DNA of 64,000 nt from an uncultured Paracoccaceae bacterium (GCA_905182355.1 CAJJBH010000018.1:62001-126000); one strand, 5' to 3'. Positions 45,852 through 58,834 are shown, numbered from the stretch's first letter. Notes: generated from the sequence alone by a model not told the origin. Numbers and translations are program-made.

Positions 45852-46897
45852 TGGGCACCGCGATTGGTTCTCAATCTGAATTGCAATGTCCCAATTGCGC
45901 GGGCCAATGCAGCTATTCCCCAACGCAACGTGGCTTGCACTGCGCAAGCTGCGGCGACGTTCATGATTTGCGCACTGATCAAGATCACAAGGCAGCAGAA
46001 GAAGTCGGCTATGATCCAGAATTGGCGACAGAAGACCTGCCCGACCTCAGTGAAACCCGCGCCCACCACTGCAACACCTGCGGCGGTGACGTGCTGTTCA
46101 CGGGCCCTGCCTTATCGGAACGCTGCCCCTATTGTGACGGCGCGGTAGTTCTAAGCAGCCAAGACGTAGGCTATCAAACGATGGCCCTGATCCCGTTCGA
46201 AATCGATAACCTGTTTGCCCAACACCAAGCCCAGACTTGGGTCAAACGCCGCCTTGCCACCCCCAACGATCTGGTGGGGATCGTGGCAAAAGCGCGGATT
46301 GCAGGCCTCTATGCCCCATTCTGGACCTTTGATAGCGAAGAAGCGGTGCAATATTGGGCGCAGTATATCGTGGGCAGCGGGGATAATCGCCGCACCAGAT
46401 CGACCAAAGGCAAGATGAGGATCAGCTTTGATGATTTGCTGATGCCAGCCTCCCCCCATGTCACACCATTGATCCGCGACGGGATTTTGCACGACTTTAA
46501 CCCATCCGCTTTGCGCCCCTACCGCGCTGGATATCTGGCTGGATTTGCCGCGGAACGACACCATCAAAGTGTTGCAGTGGGCCTTGAGGCGAACGAGGCC
46601 GATAAACGCCTCCTGATGCGCAACCGGATCAAGCAGCATATCAATAAATCCGGTGTTCGTAAAATCGGATATAGCACAGACACATCAGGCATCCACTATC
46701 GCCGCATTCTATTGCCCGTGTGGATTTTGCATTATGAATACAAGGGCAAACCGATGAAGGTTGTCGTGTCGGGCATTGACGGGCGCACCTACGGCGAACG
46801 CCCGTTTTCAATGGCCAAAGTTGCGATGTACTCCATGCTTTTGTCTGGCATCGCAATTGGTTTGGGGCTGGCATGGGGCGCTGGCGGGTTACTGTAG
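45851..46897 (+). CDS. Zinc-ribbon membrane protein, 348 aa
   Basis: Two N-terminal zinc ribbons are visible: CPNC...CASC at about 14-33 and CNTC...CPYC near 74-97. A soluble region with WTFDSEEAVQYWAQYIVG (core WTFDSEEAVQY) follows, and a C-terminal helix (VAMYSMLLSGIAIGLGLAWG) anchors it. Homologues are sometimes labelled as PriA-like helicases, but no helicase motif is present. It is co-translated with the upstream 104-aa membrane protein. Confidence 0.75.
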   Translation: MGTAIGSQSELQCPNCAGQCSYSPTQRGLHCASCGDVHDLRTDQDHKAAEEVGYDPELATEDLPDLSETRAHHCNTCGGDVLFTGPALSERCPYCDGAVVLSSQDVGYQTMALIPFEIDNLFAQHQAQTWVKRRLATPNDLVGIVAKARIAGLYAPFWTFDSEEAVQYWAQYIVGSGDNRRTRSTKGKMRISFDDLLMPASPHVTPLIRDGILHDFNPSALRPYRAGYLAGFAAERHHQSVAVGLEANEADKRLLMRNRIKQHINKSGVRKIGYSTDTSGIHYRRILLPVWILHYEYKGKPMKVVVSGIDGRTYGERPFSMAKVAMYSMLLSGIAIGLGLAWGAGGLL

Positions 46898-46899
46898 TT

Positions 46900-48309
46900 C
46901 TAGACCCCAATCTGATCGTGTGGGTTGTCTAACAAATCGCGCAGCCTACCAATTGCCGCCTCAAAGCTTTCCAAACTAACGCCAGCATTAATTGCAAATC
47001 GAATGGCGTGGGGCGCACGCGCATCGCGGCACGCAAACTCTTCGGCAGGGCGGATTTGAACACCTACGGATTCTGCCGCCTGACAAAACGCCCCCGCACG
47101 CCACCCTTCCGGCAGTTTGAGCCAAAGAAACGGCACGTCCATACGCCAATGCAAATCATACCCCCCAAGAATATTCACAGCGCTTTCGACATACGCATTC
47201 GTCCCCATCCGTGCTTTGGTCGTCAGCGCATCCAATTGCGGATGCACCAAAAGACGGGCGCACAGATCAGTAATTGGCGTGGCAAGCCCAAAGAAAGAAT
47301 GTTCAGCAGCACGGCGCAGTATCGCACCTTTGCCTTCGGGGGCCACGGCAATGCCGATCCGCAATGCAGGTGTCACAGTTTTCGAGATGGAAGACACATA
47401 CCACCCCCGTTCAGGCGCAAGCATTCGGTAGGTTGGCGCGACGGCAGCCCCCATCCTGTAACAATCGTCTTCTAGGATTTGCAGGTCGTGCTTACGCGCC
47501 ACAGCCACAATTTCTGCGCGGCGATGTTCAGGCGTAAAGCTACAAGTCGGATTGTGAACTTCCGGCGATGTGCACAGAATTTGCGCTTCGTAAGATTGAC
47601 AGGCGGCAGCCAGTGCTTCGGGGATGATGCCATCATCGTCCATAGCAATCGGAACCACGTTGACTCGCAACAACTCGGCGGCACGGCGAAATCCTGGGTA
47701 CGCCAATTCCTCAACCAATATTGTGGGTTTGCGCCCTTTCAGAACAGCCTGCATGACCATCACAATAGCGTTTTGACCACCATTGGTCAGCGTGAGGCTT
47801 CCCCGGTTAAAATCACCAAGCGGTGCATTTTTCAACCACTTCACCGCCGCTTCACGTGCAGCACGTGAGGTTTGGCGGCTAGGATAATGCATAACGCCTG
47901 AGGGTGGATCATGTGCAATTTCAGACAAAATTTGACGGATTAACGCGGCTTGCCCAACGCTGGGTAGATGCGGCGAAAACAGATTAACCTGATAGGTTTG
48001 CGTCTCTTGATTGGGTATGGTCGGGTCGACTTCGATTGGTGCAAACAATGGTGCGAAGCTTCGTTTGGATGCAACAAAAGTGCCGCGCCCCACCTCCGCC
48101 GTCAACATCCCCTCGTCCGTGAGGATCGTATACGCCCGCGCAACTGTTCCTGGTGTGATGCCCAGCTTCCACGCCAAGTCACGCACTGGCGGCAATTTTA
48201 CACCTTCCGCCAATTCTCCACGTGCAACACCATCACGAATGGTCTGCGCGACGGCTTTGTACTTAGGTCCCACCAATGCCATTAGGGTCGGCTGCCAAAT
48301 TGTATCCAT
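46900..48309 (-). CDS. MocR-type regulator: GntR helix-turn-helix fused to an aminotransferase fold
   Basis: This 469-aa regulator has an N-terminal winged helix (LPPVRDLAWKLGITPGTVARAY, key GITPGTVARAY) and a PLP-dependent aminotransferase domain, with the probable PLP lysine in SISKTVTPALR. Members often control pyridoxine or amino-acid genes. I start it at ATG 48309; the frame is open to 48351. It is divergent from the DUF1127 gene and may regulate it through repeats in the 92-bp gap. Confidence 0.88.
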   Translation of the reverse strand: MDTIWQPTLMALVGPKYKAVAQTIRDGVARGELAEGVKLPPVRDLAWKLGITPGTVARAYTILTDEGMLTAEVGRGTFVASKRSFAPLFAPIEVDPTIPNQETQTYQVNLFSPHLPSVGQAALIRQILSEIAHDPPSGVMHYPSRQTSRAAREAAVKWLKNAPLGDFNRGSLTLTNGGQNAIVMVMQAVLKGRKPTILVEELAYPGFRRAAELLRVNVVPIAMDDDGIIPEALAAACQSYEAQILCTSPEVHNPTCSFTPEHRRAEIVAVARKHDLQILEDDCYRMGAAVAPTYRMLAPERGWYVSSISKTVTPALRIGIAVAPEGKGAILRRAAEHSFFGLATPITDLCARLLVHPQLDALTTKARMGTNAYVESAVNILGGYDLHWRMDVPFLWLKLPEGWRAGAFCQAAESVGVQIRPAEEFACRDARAPHAIRFAINAGVSLESFEAAIGRLRDLLDNPHDQIGV

Positions 48310-48332
48310 TACAATGTTTCCATAAACTCTTT

Positions 48333-48366
48333 GTATCACTATCCGTATCAATATTTATGACGATAC
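48333..48366. promoter_or_regulatory. Candidate MocR operator
   Basis: GTATCA occurs at 48333-48338 and 48345-48350, 12 bases apart, and GATAC on the same strand at 48362-48366 is its inverted partner. Paired direct repeats plus one inverted copy are typical of MocR operators. Confidence 0.45.
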
Positions 48367-48401
48367 CGTCACATTGTGTCAATACAATTCGGGAGACCAC
48401 C

Positions 48402-48635
48402 ATGACACGGTCAGCACTTTCAAACACCAATGCGTTGATTTATCTGCGCGAAAATAATGCCTTACCGATTGTATCGGTTAAGGCGGTAGAATTTGCTGTG
48501 ACGATTTCAAAATGGACCACTCGCCACCTTACCCGCAAGGCCCTTGGCCAACTAACGGACACGCAATTGCGGGATGTGGGGCTTACACCCACGCAGGCTG
48601 ACCAAGAGGCTGCGCGGATGTTCTGGCAAATCTGA
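48402..48635 (+). CDS. DUF1127 family protein
   Basis: This 77-aa protein has an N-terminal part NALIYLRENNALPIVSVK and the DUF1127 C-terminus LGQLTDTQLRDVGLTPTQAD, cited by LTDTQLRDVGLT. DUF1127 proteins are small, basic and often linked to RNA turnover, phosphate or redox responses; the role here is unknown. ATG 48402 follows GGGAGA. A strong terminator follows at 48695. Confidence 0.88.
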   Translation: MTRSALSNTNALIYLRENNALPIVSVKAVEFAVTISKWTTRHLTRKALGQLTDTQLRDVGLTPTQADQEAARMFWQI

Positions 48636-48694
48636 ATTACCTCTTCCCGTAGGCCGCTCCCCGTGTGCCTTTGGGGTTTGCCAGATATCCCCTT

Positions 48695-48723
48695 CCCGCC
48701 GGACTTGTTCTGGCGGGCTTTTT
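48695..48723 (+). terminator. Rho-independent terminator after the DUF1127 gene
   Basis: CCCGCC (48695-48700) pairs with GGCGGG (48712-48717) and is followed by CTTTTTA. It lies 60 bases after the stop and before the convergent thioesterase. Confidence 0.8.
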
Positions 48724-48734
48724 AGATTGGCCAG

Positions 48735-49169
48735 CTATCTTGGCGGTATTGCATAGGTTAGGCTGGCACGGGCCACAGGTTTTTCTTGCCCGTCAGAATA
48801 CAGCAGCACGTCAGACACCGACAGTTGCTTTCCCAACTTCAGTAGGCGGCCCTTCGCAATCAAATCTGCATCAGCAACTGGTTTGCGCATGAAGTCGATT
48901 GAACAGTTTGTGGTGACAGCCAGCGCCTTAGGGCCAATCATCGCCAGCGTTACCAAGTAGGCACACACATCGGCCAGCGCGAACATCGATGGCCCCGACA
49001 CCGTGCCACCAGGACGTAAGTGTTTTTCCGAAATCAGCAGGCGCATCGTTATTTCATTTTCAGTCACGTGATCCACTTTGAAATCGTCAGCCACTTGATG
49101 GAACACCTCGCGCATGAATGTCATCAATTGTGCCTCGTTCATTTGAAGGCTCGGCGCTTTTTGCGTCAT
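48735..49169 (-). CDS. PaaI-type hotdog thioesterase
   Basis: This 144-aa hotdog-fold protein has LRPGGTVSGPSMFALADVCAY (core GGTVSGPSMFALAD) and NCSIDFMRKP, as in PaaI/acyl-CoA thioesterases. It hydrolyses acyl-CoA to free acid and CoA. It is divergent from the crotonase gene at 49227, with a 57-base gap, which suggests shared regulation. Confidence 0.87.
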   Translation of the reverse strand: MTQKAPSLQMNEAQLMTFMREVFHQVADDFKVDHVTENEITMRLLISEKHLRPGGTVSGPSMFALADVCAYLVTLAMIGPKALAVTTNCSIDFMRKPVADADLIAKGRLLKLGKQLSVSDVLLYSDGQEKPVARASLTYAIPPR

Positions 49170-49226
49170 GGCTTTACTCCCCTACCAGTTCCCCTATTAT
49201 TTTCGTGGAACTGATCGGAGAGCAAG

Positions 49227-50012
49227 ATGGCAATTTTGGAACGTCGCGACACAGGCGCAGTCACGCAATTGGTGATGAACGCACCCGAACGGCTAAATGC
49301 TCTTTCGGACGAGATGTTGGCAGCACTGCACAGCGCACTAGACGAAATCGCCAACGATCAATCCATCAGGGTTGTTGTCTTGTCTGGTACAGGCAAAGCC
49401 TTTTGCGCAGGCCATGATTTAAAACAAATGACAGCGGGTCGACAGCTTGATGATGGCGGCAAGGCATACTTCAAGGATCTGTTTGATCGCTGCGCGGCCA
49501 TGATGGCGCGGGTGCAATCCCTGCCCCAACCCGTAATTGCCCAAGTCCACGGCATTGCAACAGCGGCAGGCTGCCAGCTGGTTGCAACCTGCGATATGGC
49601 CGTGGCGGCAAGTGGCACGCGATTTGGAGTGAATGGTGTGAACATCGGTCTGTTTTGTTCAACGCCAATGGTTGCGCTGTCACGCAATATTCCACGCAAG
49701 CAAGCATTTGAGATGTTAACAACAGGTGCGTTTATTGATTCTGATCGCGCGGAAACCCTTGGTTTGATAAACCGTGTTGTCGCAGCTGAAGATTTAGAGG
49801 CTGAAACAATGGCTTTGGCACAGACAGTTGCCGCGAAGCTAGGTGTCGCCGTTAAGATCGGAAAAAAGGCATTTTACAATCAGATCCAGATGAATGTGGC
49901 AGATGCTTATGCCTACACTGGTGATGTAATGGTCGAAAATATGCTGCATTGTGACACGATTGAGGGAATTGAGGCCTTTTTGGACAAACGTGATCCGACT
50001 TGGGAACAGTGA
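49227..50012 (+). CDS. Enoyl-CoA hydratase/isomerase-family protein (ECHDC3-like)
   Basis: This 261-aa crotonase has the oxyanion loops AFCAGHDLKQM and HGIATAAGCQLVATCD. The position of the second catalytic glutamate in true hydratases is VNGVNIGLFC here, as in the ECHDC3 group, so it may not hydrate enoyl-CoA. It is divergent from the thioesterase. Start ATG 49227 has GAGAGCAAG before it. Confidence 0.85.
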   Translation: MAILERRDTGAVTQLVMNAPERLNALSDEMLAALHSALDEIANDQSIRVVVLSGTGKAFCAGHDLKQMTAGRQLDDGGKAYFKDLFDRCAAMMARVQSLPQPVIAQVHGIATAAGCQLVATCDMAVAASGTRFGVNGVNIGLFCSTPMVALSRNIPRKQAFEMLTTGAFIDSDRAETLGLINRVVAAEDLEAETMALAQTVAAKLGVAVKIGKKAFYNQIQMNVADAYAYTGDVMVENMLHCDTIEGIEAFLDKRDPTWEQ

Positions 50013-50315
50013 TGGATACCTTTAACCGACTGATTAAAATGCATTAAAACAGCCCTCTTTTGTTGTTTCCATTTCGGCAAGCGATTATTTCCATATTTCT
50101 GCTAGCAACTTGGGCGCGAATAAGGCACAACTGAGGCACGGGATAGGAAATTTTTCCGACACCCTTTTGGGTCGCCGCCGGCGGAAGGTCCCTCCAGATC
50201 AGCTCTCACTGATCGACTTTCCCGCAGTGGCGACCCCAAAATCCCCCTACTTCAAAAGTGAAATCATCCAAACTTGGGTGTTGTTTGTATGGCACCCCTG
50301 CCCTAGATCAGTTTT
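50013..50315 (+). other. 303-bp intergenic region before trmFO
   Basis: No gene is visible. Its right half carries the long hairpin described separately. Upstream of that, A-T rich sequence could hold a promoter, but no convincing pair is seen. Confidence 0.5.
50146..50241 (+). ncRNA. Candidate structured RNA: 77-nt bulged hairpin with two small competing hairpins
   Basis: TTTTGGGTCGCC (50165-50176) pairs with GGCGACCCCAAAA (50229-50241) with one bulged C; inside it GCGGAAGGTC (50181-50190) pairs with 50215-50225, again with one bulge and one G-T pair; and GATCAG (50197-50202) pairs with CTGATC (50209-50214) around a six-base loop. CCTCC at 50191-50195 is unpaired in the 5' side bulge and could pair with a Shine-Dalgarno. 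ACCC-TTTT-GGGT at 50161-50172 and GGAAA/TTTCC at 50146-50157 form hairpins; the first would compete with the long stem. No T-run follows. A regulatory leader of trmFO or a small RNA are both possible. Confidence 0.5.
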
Positions 50316-51671
50316 ATGACAGATATTCTTCACATCGTGGGCGGCGGCATGGCCGGCTCAGAGGCTGCGTGGCAAGCCGCAAACATGGGCGTTAAAGTGG
50401 TCATCCACGAGATGCGCCCAGAGGTCGAAACCTTTGCCCATCAGACGGGATTGATGGGGGAAATGGTTTGCTCCAATTCTTTCCGTTCCGATGATGATGA
50501 ACAGAACGCAGTTGGCCTATTGCACTGGGAAATGCGCCAAGCGGACGGTTTGATTATGCAAATGGCTGATAAAAATCGCCTGCCTGCAGGTGGTGCACTG
50601 GCTGTGGATCGTGATCATTTTGCCCAAGCAGTGACCGATGCGCTAATGGCCCACCCCAATATTTCCGTGGAATACGGCGAGATCAAGGACCTGCCAACAA
50701 CAGGCCACTGGATTATCGCGACAGGCCCCTTAACCTCGGGCGATCTTGGTAAATCTATCGCAGCCCACACGGGTGCGGATGCTTTGGCTTTCTTTGATGC
50801 TATCGCCCCCATCGTATATTTCGACAGCATCGATATGTCTAAAGCGTGGATGCAATCGCGCTACGACAAAGGCGAAACCGAAGAAGAGCGTACAGCCTAT
50901 CTAAATTGCCCGATGGACAAAGACCAATATGAGGGTTTCATTGATGCGTTGATGGCCGCCGACAAGGCAGAATTTCATGAAGGTGAAACTGCAGGGTATT
51001 TCGAAGGCTGCTTACCAATAGAAGTGATCGCCGAACGGGGCCGTGAATCCTTGCGCTGGGGTCCGATGAAACCTGTTGGCCTTACCAACCCCCACCAACC
51101 TGATATCAAAGCCCACGCCGTTGTACAGCTGCGTCGCGATAATAAATTGGGGACGCTTTATAACATCGTCGGATTCCAGACTAAGATGAAGTATGGCGCG
51201 CAAACTGATGTATTCAAAAGCATTCCTGGATTGGAAAACGCCACCTTTGCCCGTTTGGGCGGCATCCATCGCAACACATTTCTGAATTCCCCTACAATGC
51301 TTGACGATCAAATGCGCCTGCGTTCAATGCCTAACATTCGGTTCGCGGGTCAGATCACCGGCGTCGAAGGATATGTTGAAAGTTCAGCAATGGGTTTGTT
51401 GGCAGGTCGCATGGCTGCCAATGAGATTCTTGGCGGTGGTATCGACGCGCCACCCAATACCACAGCTATGGGTGCATTGATTACCCATATAACGGGTGGT
51501 GCAGACGCAAAAACGTTCCAACCAATGAATGTAAACTTTGGCCTGTTCCCCCCTGTTGAGGGGCTAAAGGGCGGACGTCGTGGGCGCAAAGACCGTTACA
51601 AGGCTTATACAGACCGCGCAAAACTGGACTGGCAGACATGGTTAACCACATCGGCACTGGACGCAGGATAA
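50316..51671 (+). CDS. trmFO: Methylenetetrahydrofolate-tRNA (uracil-5-)-methyltransferase TrmFO
   Basis: This 451-aa FAD enzyme makes ribothymidine at position 54 in tRNA using methylene-THF. The N-terminal FAD motif [10 protein letters not shown] is at residues 9-18 and [12 protein letters not shown] carries an active-site cysteine; later [21 protein letters not shown] and [10 protein letters not shown] are signatures. The length is normal. The gene is preceded by the structured region and followed by a methyltransferase after 23 bases. Confidence 0.95.
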   Translation: MTDILHIVGGGMAGSEAAWQAANMGVKVVIHEMRPEVETFAHQTGLMGEMVCSNSFRSDDDEQNAVGLLHWEMRQADGLIMQMADKNRLPAGGALAVDRDHFAQAVTDALMAHPNISVEYGEIKDLPTTGHWIIATGPLTSGDLGKSIAAHTGADALAFFDAIAPIVYFDSIDMSKAWMQSRYDKGETEEERTAYLNCPMDKDQYEGFIDALMAADKAEFHEGETAGYFEGCLPIEVIAERGRESLRWGPMKPVGLTNPHQPDIKAHAVVQLRRDNKLGTLYNIVGFQTKMKYGAQTDVFKSIPGLENATFARLGGIHRNTFLNSPTMLDDQMRLRSMPNIRFAGQITGVEGYVESSAMGLLAGRMAANEILGGGIDAPPNTTAMGALITHITGGADAKTFQPMNVNFGLFPPVEGLKGGRRGRKDRYKAYTDRAKLDWQTWLTTSALDAG

Positions 51672-51693
51672 AGTCAGGCGTTAACCTTGACCC

Positions 51694-52308
51694 ATGACAA
51701 AAGGTTTTTTAAGCAAGTCCTATGGGAAGACAACATCCGTCAGTGTGCGGGCCCATTATGATGAGTGGGCCACCAGCTATAACAAAGAAATAACTGAAAA
51801 CGGCTATGCAACCCCCGGGCGGTGCGCCGCCGCACTTGCCCAATTTTCGAATGATCGAACTGCGCCCATTCTTGATTTTGGACGCGGGACGAGCCTATCT
51901 GGCCTTGCCTTGAAACTTGCGGGTTTTCAGGTGATCGACGGCATCGATCTGTCTGCAGATATGTTAAAAGTCGCCAAAACAACTGAAACCTATCGCAGTT
52001 TGGAGTTGATCGAACCAAATGCTGTACTCCCCACGCCTGATGTAGCTTACGCAAATATTGCAGCCATTGGTGTCATTGGTGCAGGCGCGGCCCCGATATC
52101 AGTCTTTCACCTGTTGATGCATGCATTACCAAAGGGCGGGAAACTGGTTTTCTCCCTTAATGGTCATGCGCTGGCTGATCCCGAAAACGAGGCCGCCATT
52201 AATGAATGGACCAAGAAGGGTTCCGCCAACCTTCTGTTCAAAGAACACGGTGACCACTTGCCCGGCATCAATCTGAAAAGCAACGTTTATGTGGTCGAAA
52301 AGACGTGA
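51694..52308 (+). CDS. SAM-dependent methyltransferase-like protein with altered motif I
   Basis: This 204-aa class I methyltransferase-like protein has YDEWATSYN near residue 24 and DGIDLSADML in the acidic loop. The glycine-rich SAM-binding loop, normally DFGCGTGLSG, reads DFGRGTSLSG here: the Cys is Arg and the third Gly is Ser, each reachable by one transition. Whether it still binds SAM is unclear. It is coupled to gluQ (GTGA overlap). The substrate is unknown. Confidence 0.82.
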   Translation: MTKGFLSKSYGKTTSVSVRAHYDEWATSYNKEITENGYATPGRCAAALAQFSNDRTAPILDFGRGTSLSGLALKLAGFQVIDGIDLSADMLKVAKTTETYRSLELIEPNAVLPTPDVAYANIAAIGVIGAGAAPISVFHLLMHALPKGGKLVFSLNGHALADPENEAAINEWTKKGSANLLFKEHGDHLPGINLKSNVYVVEKT

Positions 52309-53168
52309 CATTTAGAACCCGCTTTGCGCCCTCACCAACTGGGCCGTTACACTTGGGCCACGCTTATTCCGCAATTCTTGCACATGATATGGCAATAAAA
52401 AATAATGGCGAATTTCTGCTGCGCGTTGAAGACATAGATCAATCCCGTGCGCGTCCAGCTTGGACACAACAGATATTCGATGACCTTGAATGGTTGGGCC
52501 TAACATGGCCCACACCAGTCATGGTGCAATCAAACCGACAAGACGCATACGACGTGGCACTCGATCAGTTGTGGAAAGATCAACTTCTGTTTCCATGCAT
52601 TTGTAATCGCAAAGATATCTCTGCAGCGGCTTCAGCGCCACAAGAAGGTGTCCCGTTGATTGGGCCTGACGGGATTATCTATCCAGGAACGTGCCGCACC
52701 ACCTTATTTGATGCTCAGGCGGACCGCCCACATAACGTTGCCCTTCGCTTGGATGTGAATTCCTGCGCCGCTTACACTACAAACTATCAAGAAACTGGAA
52801 ATGGGGCCAAAAGCGAGACAGGTAAAATCACCACATCAAACATTGAAATCATAGATGAGGTTGGTGCAATTGTTCTGGCACGCAAGGATATGGGCACATC
52901 TTACCACCTATCAGTGGTGTTAGACGACGCTGCCATGGGCATAACCCATGTTGTACGCGGGCAAGATCTGTTTGATGCCACAAAAATTCATGTCCTTTTG
53001 CAACGCCTTTTAATGCTGCCAACACCGATCTATCATCACCACACCCTTATCCGCGATGATCAGGGCAAGCGGTTGGCCAAACGTGACGACGCACGTGCAA
53101 TTTCAAGATACCGCGACGATGGCTATACCCCAGCAGACATTCGAAAGATGGTTGGTTTGGCGCATTAG
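52305..53168 (+). CDS. gluQ: Glutamyl-Q tRNA(Asp) synthetase
   Basis: This 287-aa GluRS paralogue attaches glutamate to the queuosine base of tRNA(Asp). It lacks the anticodon-binding domain, as expected from its length. The HIGH-type motif is HLGH in [10 protein letters not shown] and the KMSKS-type motif is [12 protein letters not shown] and a later TCR provide zinc cysteines. The start is GTG 52305, overlapping the methyltransferase stop; it ends overlapping convergent hisI. Confidence 0.93.
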   Translation: MTFRTRFAPSPTGPLHLGHAYSAILAHDMAIKNNGEFLLRVEDIDQSRARPAWTQQIFDDLEWLGLTWPTPVMVQSNRQDAYDVALDQLWKDQLLFPCICNRKDISAAASAPQEGVPLIGPDGIIYPGTCRTTLFDAQADRPHNVALRLDVNSCAAYTTNYQETGNGAKSETGKITTSNIEIIDEVGAIVLARKDMGTSYHLSVVLDDAAMGITHVVRGQDLFDATKIHVLLQRLLMLPTPIYHHHTLIRDDQGKRLAKRDDARAISRYRDDGYTPADIRKMVGLAH

Positions 53169-53524
53169 TCTTCGGCTTGCATCAACTCGACTTCAACACC
53201 ATCTATAACGGACGTGTAAAAACAGCTGCGACGCCCTGTGTGGCACGCAGCCCCAACCTGATTGACCACCGCCAATAGACAATCGCGGTCACAATCAACG
53301 CGAAGATCAATCAATTCTTGTGTGTGGCCTGATGTTTCGCCTTTGATCCAAAACGACTGACGTGAGCGGCTCCAATAGGTCACGCGCCGTGTCTCAAGCG
53401 TTTTGCGCACAGCATCAATGTTCATCCACGCCATCATCAACACTTCGCCGGTTGTGGCATCTTGGGCAATTGCGGGGATCAGGCCTGCATCATCGTATGT
53501 CAAACTGCTGGGATCAAACGTCAT
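53165..53524 (-). CDS. hisI: Phosphoribosyl-AMP cyclohydrolase
   Basis: This 119-aa histidine-pathway enzyme opens the purine ring of PR-AMP. The metal-binding DCDRDC run, zinc cysteines of [10 protein letters not shown] and [16 protein letters not shown] (core [10 protein letters not shown]) are all present. The PRA-PH domain (hisE) is not fused. Normal length for the stand-alone type. Its start region is divergent from the IscU-like gene. Confidence 0.95.
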   Translation of the reverse strand: MTFDPSSLTYDDAGLIPAIAQDATTGEVLMMAWMNIDAVRKTLETRRVTYWSRSRQSFWIKGETSGHTQELIDLRVDCDRDCLLAVVNQVGAACHTGRRSCFYTSVIDGVEVELMQAED

Positions 53525-53606
53525 TTAATAAAACCTTTTTGCATTTACCTGAGCGAAGCTTATGTATGACACAAGACCCAATGACCAGTCACCAAGGAAC
53601 GCGACC

Positions 53607-54059
53607 ATGGCCACCGACACCGATCTTATCAAGCTGTACTCGGGCCGAATTCTGGCATTGGCGGCGGACATCCCGCACCACACCCGGCTTGCAGCACCAC
53701 AGGCAAGTGTTAAGAAGCGTTCCCCTCTGTGCGGATCAACTGTGACAGTTGATGTTGAGGTCACCGATGGGATCATCAGTGGATTTGGACAGGACGTCAA
53801 AGCTTGCGCCTTGGGCCAAGCAGCAGCGGCTGTGACTGCTGGCGCCGTTATTGGATGCAGCCTTAGCCAAGTCGAAACTGCGCGCGATGGTCTGCGTGAA
53901 ATGTTAAAAAATGACGGCCCAGTGCCAGTGGCACCTTTTGATGGGTTCGAAGTCCTGATTCCAGCACGTGATTACAAAAACCGTCATGCGTCTATCCTGC
54001 TTGCCATTGAAGCCACAGCTGAGGCAATGGAGCAAGCCAAGCAATCAAACTGCGCCTAA
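53607..54059 (+). CDS. Iron-sulfur cluster scaffold protein, IscU/NifU-N-like
   Basis: This 150-aa scaffold-type protein has cysteines in SPLCGSTVTVDV, KACALGQAAAA and VIGCSLSQ, near the positions that hold clusters in IscU, although the last is shifted relative to classical IscU. The start is ATG 53607 (MATDTDLIKLYSG) after AAGGAACG; the open frame to 53562 is not needed. It may supply clusters beside the carrier at 291. Confidence 0.85.
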   Translation: MATDTDLIKLYSGRILALAADIPHHTRLAAPQASVKKRSPLCGSTVTVDVEVTDGIISGFGQDVKACALGQAAAAVTAGAVIGCSLSQVETARDGLREMLKNDGPVPVAPFDGFEVLIPARDYKNRHASILLAIEATAEAMEQAKQSNCA

Positions 54060-54086
54060 CTTAACCGATGAATTTACGGAAAAAAA

Positions 54087-54114
54087 CGTCGCACATCCCT
54101 AGAGATATGCGACG
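54087..54114 (-). terminator. Terminator for the minus-strand small membrane protein gene
   Basis: CGTCGCA (54087-54093) pairs with TGCGACG (54108-54114). The six A before it read as a T-run on the minus strand, which places the end of a transcript coming from 54239. A structured 3' untranslated part (54143-54215) would lie in it. Confidence 0.65.
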
Positions 54115-54238
54115 CAAGTGAAGCGTGTCTTATGGGGACCCTGACCATTCAAAATAACGGAGGACAGGCAGTGTCTGTTACTTGCACCAATTTGGGACGG
54201 GTGCAGGGAATGGTCGGCATAAAAACGCAGGCAGAAAA

Positions 54239-54367
54239 TCAGACAAACGACGGAAGGTACAAACCAACAACTAAAATTACCATCAAAGCAGCAACGCCAA
54301 TGGCGTCTTGAAGCAGCGTGTCTTGTGAACGAACTGCGATTGTTTTGATTTGGCGAAGTGTTGTCAT
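54239..54367 (-). CDS. 42-aa membrane protein, candidate SOS gene
   Basis: ATG 54367 opens MTTLRQIKTIAVRSQDTLL followed by the hydrophobic helix IGVAALMVILVVGLYLP and ends after SFV. AAGGGAACC precedes the start. The N-terminal half is basic and amphipathic, so it would sit in the inner membrane with the tail inside. A LexA-type box (54426-54440) lies about 60 bases upstream, suggesting induction by DNA damage. Function is unknown; by analogy, small SOS membrane peptides such as SidA of Caulobacter block division. It has no obvious sequence kinship to SidA that I can show. Confidence 0.65.
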   Translation of the reverse strand: MTTLRQIKTIAVRSQDTLLQDAIGVAALMVILVVGLYLPSFV

Positions 54368-54425
54368 GTCGGTTCCCTTTGCTCTTTGTTGCACCTTTGT
54401 TCTCACTTTATTAACGCCATGTAAA

Positions 54426-54440
54426 GAACTAAATGGGAAC
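54426..54440 (-). promoter_or_regulatory. LexA-type (SOS) box
   Basis: GAAC at 54426-54429 and 54437-54440, seven bases apart, matches the alphaproteobacterial LexA site GAAC-N7-GAAC. Two further GAAC copies follow at 54447-54450 and 54457-54460, each with six-base gaps. A TAATAA at 54408-54413 on the minus strand is a possible -10 next to the box. Confidence 0.6.
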
Positions 54441-54468
54441 ATTTGTGAACAAATAGGAACCAAAACCC

Positions 54469-58739
<4,271 letters not shown>

Positions 58740-58834
58740 TCATTGCACATCAACGCAAACTTCTGGAATTGATCCGCGTTCACCAGGCAGCAAAGGTCAA
58801 CATGGGATTTACAAACCCTAGCTTCGGCTTCGCA

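Noticed and set aside
45851-46897. PriA-type helicase label
   Set aside because: Two zinc ribbons are present but no helicase motifs; the similarity is limited to cysteine spacing.
54171-54311. GTG-start 46-codon frame with strong GGAGGA on the plus strand
   Set aside because: It overlaps the 42-aa membrane gene on the other strand, has no recognisable protein character, and lies across the structured tail. The minus-strand gene with its helix and LexA box is better supported.
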